Assembly (NCBI GenBank): GCA_037355855.1
Contig: CM074759.1
Span: 8,184,001 to 8,248,000 of the forward strand
Source: Pseudo-nitzschia pungens
Lineage: Eukaryota > Bacillariophyta > Bacillariophyceae > Bacillariales > Bacillariaceae
Direction: 5' to 3'
Length of the DNA: 64,000 bases
Both the position numbers and the translations under genes were made by a program. This document shows, piece by piece, positions 41,640 to 50,356 of the stretch (position 1 is the first letter of the stretch; each line of letters opens with the position of its first letter). The notes under the pieces were generated by a model. The model did no database searches. It was not told where the DNA came from and saw only the letters and a list, made by a program, of their open reading frames with translations.

Positions 41640-41860
41640 ATTCATCTCGGTGGTTGGATGTTCAAACTTTCCTCCTTGATTACAAACGGTTTCCTCCTTG
41701 ATAACAAACGGATTCCTCCTTGATTACTAAAGCACATGATTTTTCCCTCTTAAGATGTTTAAACCGACATCGGACAAACACTTCGTTGACCTTTCCCTCC
41801 GTAGATTTTTAAACCGACATCAGACAAACACTTCGTTGGCCTCCTCCCCAAAAAAATCCC
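41640..41860. repeat. Short local direct repeats in the transposon
   Basis: Three copies of CCTCCTTGATTACAAACGG-like units (41670-41725), then two copies of TTAAACCGACATC(G/A)GACAAA (about 41757 and 41810). They lie in the spacer between two minus-strand cargo genes. Confidence 0.75.
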
Positions 41861-42051
41861 GTGACGGTAAGGTTCAAGGTCATATAAATCAAGTTAATTT
41901 AAAATAAATACGGAGTAGTATTGAAGTATGTATGTAAACGAGCGATAAAGAGTACTCGCCAAAATCGAATACTGAAGAGGCATATCATTTTGTTTCGTCG
42001 CCAAAAGTAAATATACTGCGATCAGAACCGCCAAAAGGAACTATACTGCGA

Positions 42052-44112
42052 TCACAACGATGCAAGCTTGAGACCGTTGTTCACCTTCCTTTTCTTTGAG
42101 GCTTTGTTCTCCGCTCCATCGGGTTTTCGCTTGACTGTCAGCACCCTAGTACCGTCCTCTGCCAGAATTGTTTCACCGTCACTTTCGTATGATGCTTCGA
42201 AACACTGTCCGTCATTCACCACAAAATCCTTCACAACGTTGGTTTTTCTGGTACCGCATAGGTACTTTTGGTACTCATGCACATCGTTCGTGAGCAAGAA
42301 GTTACATCCATTCATACAAACACGTGGATCTTTACTATCTTCCTCAATTCCATCGGTGTTTGTGAAACATAAACGCATGTCCTCCGGAATATCCATCGGA
42401 TTTTCCAATGCAGCAACCAGATCACGCATATCGTTACAAAACTTTTCAACCTCAAATTCCCCATCTGGTACTAAAAGAGCATAATGTGGAGTTTTCAGTC
42501 GAGCTTGCTCCTTCTTCTTGTTTCGAGAATCCTGTCTCAAGTTATCGATGCTCAACAGATAATGCGATAGCTTTGGATAACCTTCCAGCGCTCGAGAGCA
42601 TGTCTGTGCACTTTTTGTCGCTATGAGGCATTGACCAAGCTTTCTATGCGCTGTTTCGTCCTTCGGGCTATGCGCATTCTTCGGCGGATCATAAACTCTA
42701 GATCGTCCATTGGACCTCGCTTTCTTGGGAACGCACCCGTCATTGTCACTCCAATCATCGTCATCGCTCTCCGTTTCAAATTCCTGGTTGGCGGTGGATG
42801 CGACCCGTTTCTTGCTGGTAGCAGCTTCTCGTTCGTCTCCACAGGTTGGAGCTGTAACGTTCTTTTCTGCAAGACGGCCAACGGAATCCTCATCAAAGTC
42901 CTCTTCAGGGCTAGACGCAAAAAAGTTGTTGTCACTGTTGCTTTGCTCCTGGGTAGTATCGGGAGCGGGAGCAGCAATCGGGAGCCTTTTTCCTTCGGTA
43001 GTAACTGTTTTTTCTTTGCTGGTTGAGACCTTGCTTTGCTCCTCGGTAGTAACTTGGGCGGGAGCAGGCATTTCGTCTTCGCTGGTTGTTGATCCTGAGA
43101 CATTGAAGTCGGTGATTTGCGCCCTGGTAGTAACAGGAGAGGGAGTCACAGTAGCGTCCACTTTCTCGGTTGTAGATTCTGAGATGTTGTTTTGGGTATT
43201 GATAGCATTGGAAGGTGAAATCACAGACGCGTTGCTGTAGTCGTCATCGTCGTTATTGCTTCCGTTAGTTGCGTGATCACCGCTGTTGTGATCAATTGCA
43301 GGCATCTTACCGTCAATATCATCACCTGAGCCAGTGGCATTCTCTCCATGGGACTTGGCTGGAGACCCCTGGGTCACACCCTGCTGGCCGGTGGCATCGC
43401 CGGGTTCGTCGAGTCGTCCATTTGTCACCCGCTCGACACCATCAAGACGAGCATGCAGCTGAGAAACAACCAAGTCGAATCGGTGAGCAATCGACTCAGG
43501 CACTCGCTGGTGGAACCGGCCGTCTTTCACGCCAGGCACTCGCTGGTGGATGCTAGAGTCCCTATTGCTGCCCCTTCCAGCACCTTTTGGAGGGGTCGCG
43601 TCTTCAGCTTCCGCCGTGGAGGCATTGCTAGAGTCTCCATTGCGGGTTGCGTCATTGCGGGTTGCGTCTTTGCTAGAGTCTCCATTGCTGCCCGCTCCAT
43701 TGCTAGAGTCTCCATTGCGGGTCGCGTCTTTGCTAGAGTCTCCATTGCGGGTCGCGTCTTTGCTAGAGTCTCCATTGCTGCCCGTTCCAACACCTTCCGG
43801 AAGGGTCGCGTCTTCATGGAGATCATCATCAAAATTCCCCAATGCAAATCTAATTCTTGCGCGCTTGAGGGCACACTTCAATTGTGTCAATATCTTCATT
43901 TTTGAACCGTGATGCAAAAAAAGGCTGTGGCCCTCGTTCATACCTTGTACAGTGCTAGTCAAGTAGTTGTATGTCTCTTCGGCTGCCTCTAGAGTTCTTC
44001 CTCTAGAATACTCGGGTCCTCCACACAACGCGTGAACAGAAGTCCAGTGGTTTCCTCGACCGTACGCAACAATGTTGAACAGGTCAACAAATCTATCCAT
44101 TTTATTGCTCAT
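42052..44112 (-). CDS. Chimeric cargo protein of unknown function
   Basis: 686 aa from ATG 44112 (MSNKMDRFVDLFNIVAYGRG). An N-terminal region of about 100 residues is followed by repeats of NGDSSKDATR (about 112-165), then a stretch (around 205-255) whose DNA is the antisense of a mitochondrial carrier fragment. A long acidic Ser/Thr-rich middle follows, with basic clusters (KKRVAS, PKKARSNGRSR) that may be nuclear signals. A more ordered C-terminal region of about 190 residues begins near HRKLGQCLIATKSAQTC and includes HYALLVPDGEFEVEKFCNDM and VCMNGCNFLLTND. No family is recognised. The C-terminal region looks like a real domain; the middle is low complexity. It is an intact ORF and the longest cargo gene. 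Confidence 0.65.
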   Translation of the reverse strand: MSNKMDRFVDLFNIVAYGRGNHWTSVHALCGGPEYSRGRTLEAAEETYNYLTSTVQGMNEGHSLFLHHGSKMKILTQLKCALKRARIRFALGNFDDDLHEDATLPEGVGTGSNGDSSKDATRNGDSSKDATRNGDSSNGAGSNGDSSKDATRNDATRNGDSSNASTAEAEDATPPKGAGRGSNRDSSIHQRVPGVKDGRFHQRVPESIAHRFDLVVSQLHARLDGVERVTNGRLDEPGDATGQQGVTQGSPAKSHGENATGSGDDIDGKMPAIDHNSGDHATNGSNNDDDDYSNASVISPSNAINTQNNISESTTEKVDATVTPSPVTTRAQITDFNVSGSTTSEDEMPAPAQVTTEEQSKVSTSKEKTVTTEGKRLPIAAPAPDTTQEQSNSDNNFFASSPEEDFDEDSVGRLAEKNVTAPTCGDEREAATSKKRVASTANQEFETESDDDDWSDNDGCVPKKARSNGRSRVYDPPKNAHSPKDETAHRKLGQCLIATKSAQTCSRALEGYPKLSHYLLSIDNLRQDSRNKKKEQARLKTPHYALLVPDGEFEVEKFCNDMRDLVAALENPMDIPEDMRLCFTNTDGIEEDSKDPRVCMNGCNFLLTNDVHEYQKYLCGTRKTNVVKDFVVNDGQCFEASYESDGETILAEDGTRVLTVKRKPDGAENKASKKRKVNNGLKLASL
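43348..43485 (+). pseudogene. Captured mitochondrial carrier (SLC25) fragment, antisense
   Basis: Read on the plus strand, this patch encodes TLLAGGIAGFVESSICHPLD followed by TIKTSMQLR: the first helix end and signature P-x-D-x-x-K of mitochondrial carriers, closest in feel to succinate/fumarate-type carriers. It lies inside, and antisense to, the long cargo ORF 42052-44112. The patch is GC-rich compared with its AT-rich surroundings and ends near CGGTGAGC, a possible splice donor, as expected for capture of a host exon with its intron edge. It is only about 45 codons and cannot be functional as a carrier. Confidence 0.8.
43590..43805. repeat. 30-bp minisatellite in cargo ORF
   Basis: Tandem GCGTCTTTGCTAGAGTCTCC units with CATTGCGGGT, several complete and some partial. 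On the minus strand they encode the NGDSSKDATR repeats of the 42052-44112 protein. Confidence 0.85.
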
Positions 44113-44245
44113 GATCTTTGATTATGAAGTTCTGGAGGTGCTCCACGGTCAGAGAGGGAGACCTCTCTAGTTTACAACACAGTGTCATTTTCACGATGAT
44201 TGCAAAATAGAGAGCAAAAAATCATTCCCGGTTTTTAAAGAGAAA

Positions 44246-44336
44246 GAAACCATGAAGACAAAGCAAGCCCTGCTTTTATCCACAATCGAAGAAACCATGA
44301 AGACAAAGCAAGCCCCGCTTTTATCCACGATGGAAA
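44246..44336. repeat. 45-bp tandem duplication
   Basis: GAAACCATGAAGACAAAGCA begins at 44246 and again at 44291. The copies differ by few bases. It lies in the spacer 5' of the 44112 gene. GTAAGGTTAC is at 44364-44373 and 44834-44843; 44340-45045 holds no supported gene. Confidence 0.8.
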
Positions 44337-45045
44337 CCATGGAGGGAGTGCTCATCATCATACAGTAAGGTTACCCACGATGATGTGCTGATGTATCCAC
44401 GGTGAACAGTTTGTAGCGGTATCGCATCTACAACCGCCGCCGCAACCACCACCGCAACTGCGACCTCAACAGTTACGCACAAATTGAGAGCCTCATGGAT
44501 AACCTTCCTCCGTTCCAAAATAGATACGTAGAATCAATACCAGAAAAATGTGCGCAAGGGCATTTGGGTCATAATTATGACCCCGTGTGATTAAAAAAAC
44601 ACACAAGTCATGTGGGATCGAAAAATAAGTCATGTGGGATCGAAAAATAAGATGATATGAACGCCTAAAAATGTACGAATCACTCATTGTACGTGTTTCT
44701 ACGAGTATCAATAGTTTATTTTCTTACTTCGAAAAAAACCGTAAAACATGAATGTATTACTTCGTACAGTTACTAATTACTTCAGTAGTACGTATATTTT
44801 TATTTTTTACAAGAAAACACTGTAGTGCAACGAGTAAGGTTACGGGTAAACCTTACATCTACTCACTTAGTTTTTTTTAGATTGATCTAGTCGATTCATT
44901 CTAATTGACGTTGAACAACATTTTTTGTGTGGTTCTTTTTTTGGGTTGGTACGTGCCTTTTCAGGGGTCATCACATGATCCCTGGTTCTCTCCGTCTTTC
45001 ATGTCTTTTGTGTGGTTCTTTTCTCTCCGTCTTTCATGTCTTGAA

Positions 45046-45792
45046 TCACCATGAAAGATGATCAGGCCCGGGAGGCCCGAGAGGCCCGCGATGAGGTTCC
45101 TCCTCCGACTCGGCCTCCGACTCGGCCTCAAACTCGGCCTCATCAACATACCCTGGTTCCGGTTCCGGCATTCGTGACGCAGACCTAAAATGCATTGGCA
45201 TTGGTTCCGGCACTGGTTCCGGCACTGGTTCCGCCACTGGTACCGCAGACCCGTCATCAGGTGGAGATGGAGGTGCAGGTGCAGGTGCAGGTGGAGATGT
45301 TGGTGGAGAAAGGTGAACACACCCACCGACCATACGGCCGGCCAGATCTGCCATCTGATCACAAACAAGACGAAACCATCTTAAAGATGGAGAGCCAAGA
45401 ATCTTGAGAAAGCCGTATTCCTGATGATGAAGGTCACTGCCGGGTCTGCAGGGTGTCCAACCTTGAATACCGGAGGTTTCGATGAATCGATAGTAGTGGT
45501 AACAGATGATTTGATTGATCGCAGGTTCCAGCAAGTATTCCGCAAGCGGGCTACTATTTTTTTCAGCTCCCGACACCAATCCGACCACGGGGATGTAGTC
45601 ATCCAGACTTCCTTGAGATGGTTTGTATTGGCGCAGTGACGAACAATAATTCCTGAATCCGGCATTGTTATCCTGAGAAGGTTGAGTAGCAGGCTTCAGT
45701 TCCAGCCATAGGACTCGATCACCATGCTCTCCATTGTTGTGGTTGGATGCATTACGAAGTGCAGCAAGTGCCTCTTGGATTTGAATATTCAT
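45046..45792 (-). CDS. GWDP-family cargo protein, Pro-rich tail
   Basis: 248 aa from ATG 45792 (MNIQIQEALAALRNASN). Residues 80-160 hold the shared family region: LEPAINQIICYHYYRFIETS, GIQGWTP, and near 140 CDQMADLAGRMVGGCVHLSP. The last motif matches SEQMAKLALRLVEEDVFLNA in the cargo protein at 46263-47036. The tail is Pro/Ala/Glu-rich (PVPEPVPEPMPM, then EAESEAESEEE). It is divergent to the 46263 gene, with a spacer of about 470 bp. No known domain is recognised; it may bind nucleic acid or protein, but nothing in the sequence proves that. Confidence 0.7.
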   Translation of the reverse strand: MNIQIQEALAALRNASNHNNGEHGDRVLWLELKPATQPSQDNNAGFRNYCSSLRQYKPSQGSLDDYIPVVGLVSGAEKNSSPLAEYLLEPAINQIICYHYYRFIETSGIQGWTPCRPGSDLHHQEYGFLKILGSPSLRWFRLVCDQMADLAGRMVGGCVHLSPPTSPPAPAPAPPSPPDDGSAVPVAEPVPEPVPEPMPMHFRSASRMPEPEPGYVDEAEFEAESEAESEEEPHRGPLGPPGPDHLSW

Positions 45793-46054
45793 GGTTTTCT
45801 AGGTTGAAAAGTCCTTTTTATGCGCGGAACAGGTGCGTTCAATTCTATCCATCACCAATCTGAAGTGAGGATGATAAGGCTTTCATGCGATTTAAATCTC
45901 CTGGCCCTCTGCACTGTATCGAACCACATATATTTCATCGAAATTCTGTTGCAAAGCACCTCTGGACTGCCAAATACTTGATGGAGGCGACACCGAAAAT
46001 TAGGGGCAGCGCACTAAGTATGGATCCACATATTTCATGCTGGTTGGCGACAAA

Positions 46055-46200
46055 ACGTTGGCTAGAGATTCCATTTGTATCGCTGATTGGAGAGAGATCT
46101 TAAAAAAAAAACAGCAACCGGAAGAAACGACGCACGTTGGCTAGGCATTTGTATCGCTGATTGGAGAGAGATCTAAAACAGCAACCGGAAGAAACAACGC
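46055..46200. repeat. About 79-bp tandem duplication upstream of cargo gene
   Basis: ACGTTGGCTAG..CATTTGTATC to CAACCGGAAGAAAC(G/A)ACGC occurs twice (46055-46133 and 46134-46200). The second copy has lost part of the poly-A and a few bases. It lies in the shared promoter of two divergent cargo genes. Confidence 0.8.
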
Positions 46201-46262
46201 AATGTTATGGCAGGTCGGCATCTGATCAGCGACTACTACCTATGGCATAAAATGCGTGACCT

Positions 46263-47036
46263 ATGACGGTGGACGACATGAACAACGCAAACATCTTCTC
46301 AGGCTTCCTTGGATCCGTCCTTCTTTTCAAAGCATTGTCAGTTGTTGAGATTCTTTTGCTCTTGACGATCCTCATTTCTATCATGGAGAAAGAAATCGAC
46401 GATTTTGTTTTCGTCAATATGCCGCTTTTTTTCCATTCGCCCTATCGTCCCTCGGAGGATGATGACAATGATCCCGAGCTGGAGCAGCTCAGGGAACGGT
46501 TTGAAGCGCTCAGTAGAGACGACCCCGTGAACGGCATTGAAAGAGAGCCAGAGTCCATGGACCACAATCTGCCTGATTCCTATCAACTCATTTCAAGGAA
46601 TAGTACCCTCCGCACGCCGCGTCATTATGATGACGATGATGATTCAAACTCCATATATGCTGACTTTGGAAACTGTCTTCACGGAGTCGAAGTCGTCTCT
46701 CTTCGTGATCCGACCAACTGCCCTTGGGCGCCCAGATCTCTACGTGAATTTGCAAATCTAGGCCGTGTCGCTATGGTCATCTGTTACAAGTTTTGGTCCT
46801 ATGAATATTATGAGGATGGGTTCTCGCTCGATGGTTGGGATCCCAACTTAGTTGTTGGGGGAGTATATTGGAACAATTCCGTATTCGGAAAAAGAGAATA
46901 TTATTCAAGTTCTATTTTTCGAAAGAACATGACCTATGCTGAATTTTGGTCCTGTTCGGAGCAGATGGCTAAACTTGCCCTCCGGTTGGTTGAGGAGGAT
47001 GTTTTTCTTAATGCTCATCGACTTTCTCTTGATTGA
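46263..47036 (+). CDS. GWDP-family cargo protein with N-terminal hydrophobic segment
   Basis: 257 aa from ATG 46263. A hydrophobic stretch at about 12-42 (GFLGSVLLFKALSVVEILLL) could be a membrane anchor. The middle is acidic. The conserved family region is at about 165-250: REFANLGRVAMVICYKFWSY, then DGWDPNLV, YAEFWSCSEQMAKLALRLVE and EDVFLNAHR. It is the most complete of the three paralogues in the element and defines the motif order ICY..(W/Y)-x6-8-GW(D/T)P ... (S/C).QMA.LA.R(M/L)V. Function unknown. Confidence 0.7.
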   Translation: MTVDDMNNANIFSGFLGSVLLFKALSVVEILLLLTILISIMEKEIDDFVFVNMPLFFHSPYRPSEDDDNDPELEQLRERFEALSRDDPVNGIEREPESMDHNLPDSYQLISRNSTLRTPRHYDDDDDSNSIYADFGNCLHGVEVVSLRDPTNCPWAPRSLREFANLGRVAMVICYKFWSYEYYEDGFSLDGWDPNLVVGGVYWNNSVFGKREYYSSSIFRKNMTYAEFWSCSEQMAKLALRLVEEDVFLNAHRLSLD

Positions 47037-47213
47037 AGAAAGGTGCCACACATTCGTAGAGGGAATTTTCTCTCACTTCAGAGAGACGTATAGAGGCACG
47101 TTGGTAAGAAAACTGTAGGGAGACGTCACGCATTTATTTACAATTATAACACAATGGTTAATCGTTATATACTACTAGTTATGTACGGAATAAACTAGAA
47201 ACATTCTGGCTGC

Positions 47214-48611
47214 CTATACCACCTCCTCATCAGAAACTTCACCAAGCCCAAATTTGTCTCCTTCCATATCTATACCGTAAAGTGGTTGGATTTGGTATTG
47301 CTGTTCAATTTGAGTGATTACAACACAGCTCGCCATCATCCACTCATGCTTCGTTATTTTTTGTGCCGGATCTCCCTTGGCTCTAAAACTACTTCTGAGG
47401 CACCGGAATCGTTTGATTCGTTTAAATCCAGTTTCAAACCGTCCTTCAATTCTTTTGCACCAGTATGTTAGTTCGGCATTGCCACAAACACCTACAGCGC
47501 CCAGACAAATAACTTTTTCAGGAGCTTCCGCAATACACCCCTTATCTGTCACGATCCTTTCACCTCTCTCTAGTTTGTGCTTCAACTCTTGTCGGAAGAT
47601 AGTAAGATCATTCCAATCACCTGGTAGGTAGGGCCCTGCGAAGTGTACTATGTCATTCGTTAAAATGGACCACCCTACTTCATAACGAAGAGCGGGTCCA
47701 TTTATTTTCGGAGAGTAAAGTGATTTGTTTATCTTGGGCCCTCGTTCATGACTTTTCGGAATCTTCAATTGTGAAAAAGGAATGTCTGTACAATCGACGG
47801 ACACCAACGCATCATATCCCCTATCGAACTTTTTTCGATTCTCCCAAAGAATCACATTGTCTTTCAAACTCCAGATCGTTTCAAGAAACACCCAAATCCA
47901 CTTGGTGATCGTCTTTTGATCTGGTTCTTTACGAGCATCTTTCTCTTTTACGGCTGGCCCCATGCATCCAATGGATGTATTCGTCTTCAAAAAAAAGAGC
48001 GCGTACAGAAGGTGGACGGGCTTCGCCTTGTCACTGACGCACTTTCCTTTCAGATAGGTTTGGTTGACACAGCCCCGTTCCTCAATGAGCTCCCATATCT
48101 TCGCCATTACAACCGGCGCCGTCCCAAATCGACATCGGATGCGATTCGCACGGCTATCATCTGAGAGTTCTTCGCAACCCGCCAAACTAGATGCAATTTT
48201 TTCAAACTTTGCAGCAAGAGCTTCGTTGGGGAAGGTGAGATCCGAAATTTTGGGAGAGGAGGGAGGGGTGGGATTTTGACGTTCTCCTGCAACCAGATGA
48301 TTGTCGACCATGGCGTACGCACCCACTCGTGCTGCTCGTGCTGCCCTCACTTGCTCGCCGTAATTTATCTCTCCAACCTGGTTTATAAATGATCCTTGCC
48401 GAGCGTCTCCGAGTTCCATGTTCGCAAATCGACGCCCCAGTCCTAGTGTATCGAACTGATGGCGATACGAGTTTTCTTGACCGCTGGGCAAATGCCCAGT
48501 ACGCCCAAGTGCTTCGAACTCTTGGCAGTTTTCCTTATTGTCTGACTGTCCCCAATTCATTATTCCGATATTGGTCTTGTGATTTATTCTGATTATGATA
48601 TATGTAGACAT
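47214..48611 (-). CDS. IS5/Harbinger-like DDE transposase
   Basis: 465 aa from ATG 48611. The first 130 residues are variable. A helical region (about 130-230: FGTAPVVMAKIWELIEERG, KPVHLLYALFFLKTN) resembles the DNA-binding part of such transposases. The catalytic core (about 270-440) has SVDCTDIPF (first Asp), KINGPALRYEVGWSILTNDI, GPYLPGDWNDLTIFRQ (second Asp), IVTDKGC, then RIEGRFETGFKRIKRF (Glu candidate) and WMMASCVVITQIEQQY. This order matches DDE_Tnp_4 proteins of Harbinger/IS5-type elements, which usually make 3-bp target duplications, consistent with the ATT at the ends. The ORF is intact and is presumed to mobilise the 12.7-kb element. No separate Myb-like partner gene was recognised, although one cargo ORF could fill that role. 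Confidence 0.82.
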   Translation of the reverse strand: MSTYIIIRINHKTNIGIMNWGQSDNKENCQEFEALGRTGHLPSGQENSYRHQFDTLGLGRRFANMELGDARQGSFINQVGEINYGEQVRAARAARVGAYAMVDNHLVAGERQNPTPPSSPKISDLTFPNEALAAKFEKIASSLAGCEELSDDSRANRIRCRFGTAPVVMAKIWELIEERGCVNQTYLKGKCVSDKAKPVHLLYALFFLKTNTSIGCMGPAVKEKDARKEPDQKTITKWIWVFLETIWSLKDNVILWENRKKFDRGYDALVSVDCTDIPFSQLKIPKSHERGPKINKSLYSPKINGPALRYEVGWSILTNDIVHFAGPYLPGDWNDLTIFRQELKHKLERGERIVTDKGCIAEAPEKVICLGAVGVCGNAELTYWCKRIEGRFETGFKRIKRFRCLRSSFRAKGDPAQKITKHEWMMASCVVITQIEQQYQIQPLYGIDMEGDKFGLGEVSDEEVV

Positions 48612-49539
48612 CTCTCATGCCAGAGAGCTGAACAGCGAACATCTTCCTCGACGTGGACGTCGTTGCTATCCGTTTTTGAGTCCATTCAAAATCTCTGATC
48701 ATGTGTAATCACATTATTTACACATAGATGTTGGTGAAATTTTGTCAAAATGGTCGTCCTAATCACATCATTGCAGCATTGCCGTTGACTCGAACACATG
48801 GCTGTTGGTGAAATTTGTCAGATTGAGTCCATTTAAATCTCAGATCATGTGTAATCAGTATTTGCGTTCTCTCGAACACATGGACTGAATGAAACATCAC
48901 GAACACATGGACGTTGGGTGAAAAATTTCGTCGTTGCTATCCGTGCTCATCTCAGATCATGTGCAAAAAGACCAGCCTTCAGCGCACGGATGGTGGGCAA
49001 ACGTAATCAATTTTTTAGTACAAGCACTAGCATCGTGTTATCGCTAGAGGGACATATTAACATTATACAGATTATACAGATATGAATTTGGTAATGCTGG
49101 CCCTTGTTTGGCGAGAAATTAATCTCTCTACCGGTATCGCCAAAATAATCTGAGCTCGTGCATTATTTATCGCCAAACAAAACACTCCCTCACTTGGCAG
49201 CAGAGGCAACGCCCTCTTCGTCTTCTCTGATGGTTCATTCCTTGGTGTTGACCATTTGGGTGATGTCGATGTGGGCAGTCAGCAGTCGGCAGTCGGCAGT
49301 CCTTCCCGCTGTCCCGCTTGTTCGCAGAGATGGAATACTGCCACTGCCACTGCCACTACCGGGAGGTGCGACTGCCCCTGTCCCAGAGTGTGGATCGGAA
49401 TACAGTGACGTACCGTAAATCGATAGATGAAGGTAAGGGGACGCGAGGCGAGGGGACGCGAAGCAAGGTGATCGACCGGTACACCGATGGATAAAGTTAC
49501 TCATAGATCGAGTGTATTACTACACTTAACCGTTCCCGT
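48612..49539. other. Right arm spacer of the 12.7-kb transposon
   Basis: No gene seen. 48670-48970 has diverged direct repeats around CAGATCATGTG and GTTGGTGAAATTTGTC. 49230-49280 and 49320-49340 match, in inverse, the left arm at about 37735-37830. 49280-49365 has CAGTCGG and CACTGC runs. 49440-49470 has a GACGCGA repeat. Confidence 0.7.
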
Positions 49540-49751
49540 AGCGTTAAAAACGTTCCCGCAGCGTTAAGAACGTTCCCTCAGAGTTAAAAACGTTCCCTCA
49601 GCCTTCAGAACGTTCCCGCAGAAGCAAAAACGCTCCCGCAGAAGCAAAAAACTTCCCTCAGACTGAGGGAAAAAAAATAAATTCCCGCAGCCACCAATTT
49701 TGAACCCAAAAAAAAATTGGTGGCTGCGGGAATTTATTTTTTTTCCCTCAG
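49540..49751. repeat. Right subterminal iterons and perfect hairpin
   Basis: Six units of about 20 bp with CGTTCCC(G/T)CAG lead into a hairpin whose 39-bp arms (about 49663-49701 and 49713-49751) pair perfectly. They begin CTGAGGGAAAAAAAATAAAT in the left arm; the loop is about 11 bases. The arms share the TTCCCGCAG.CACCAATTTT core with the left hairpin. Confidence 0.9.
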
Positions 49752-49830
49752 CTGCAGGAGTTTTTCATTTTTAGGGAGAAACGGTAATTCTTGAAGGAAA
49801 ATTTTTACAATCGGGAATTTATTTTTTTTT

Positions 49831-49938
49831 GCTTCTGCGGGAATTTCTTTATTTTTTTCCCCTAAATGTAGTTTCGATTCCCTCAACACATGTTTTTTGG
49901 AGGACGAACTGTAGAAAAATATGATTTCCCGCAGACTC
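49831..49938 (-). repeat. Right terminal inverted repeat of the 12.7-kb transposon
   Basis: The mirror of 37195-37302. It ends TTTCCCGCAGACTC, followed by ATT, the candidate target duplication. Confidence 0.92.
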
Positions 49939-50356
49939 ATTCAGAATGACGCTGTGGTGAGTAAGGTTAAGTTACGGTAAGATAACCTTTTTTAATCTCA
50001 CCGTTAAGGTTTCGTACTGAAAGATAAAAAATACTAATGAATTGATTCCACTATTCAATCATCTTAGAGCGCCAACGCAGACTGAACTTTGTGCCGTCAC
50101 CATTATCGTATCAGTCCACGGCTCTTGTTCCGCAAACAGAGCCCGAGAAGGAAATCTACAGAGTTTCGTGGAGAGTTGAATCAGAGTCAGAGTCAGAGTT
50201 AGTCGACAGTCGAAAGTCGAGAGAAGGAACCGACAACCCATCCATCCGCTTCGACTCGCGAGCCCAACCGAACGAAGCAAACGCGGCAAACGAAACAAAA
50301 CACGCAGCATCGCATCGCATCGCATCGTACGATACGAGTGCTGTGTCTCGATCGAG

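Larger units (their letters stand above)
37195..49938. mobile_element. 12.7-kb DNA transposon with cargo genes
   Basis: The left end (37195-37302, starting GAGTCTGCGGGAAATCATAT) is repeated in inverse at 49831-49938; I see no mismatch over 108 bp. ATT flanks both ends (37192-37194 and 49939-49941), a 3-bp target duplication as expected for Harbinger-type elements. Both subterminal zones continue with related but diverged sequence for several hundred bases, including hairpins and CTGCGGGAA iterons; the phrase ACATCGACATCACCCAAATG appears in both arms. Inside lie a DDE transposase (47214-48611), three related cargo proteins, a long chimeric ORF, a spliced gene of unknown role, and a 500-N gap. 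The identical ends suggest recent movement. Between cargo genes, short local repeats are common. Confidence 0.88.

Noticed and set aside
37186..49947. An 8-bp target duplication (CCCAGAAT / TTCAGAAT) for the 12.7-kb element
   Set aside because: Two of eight bases differ, and drawing the ends one base further in gives an exact 3-bp ATT duplication that fits the transposase type better.
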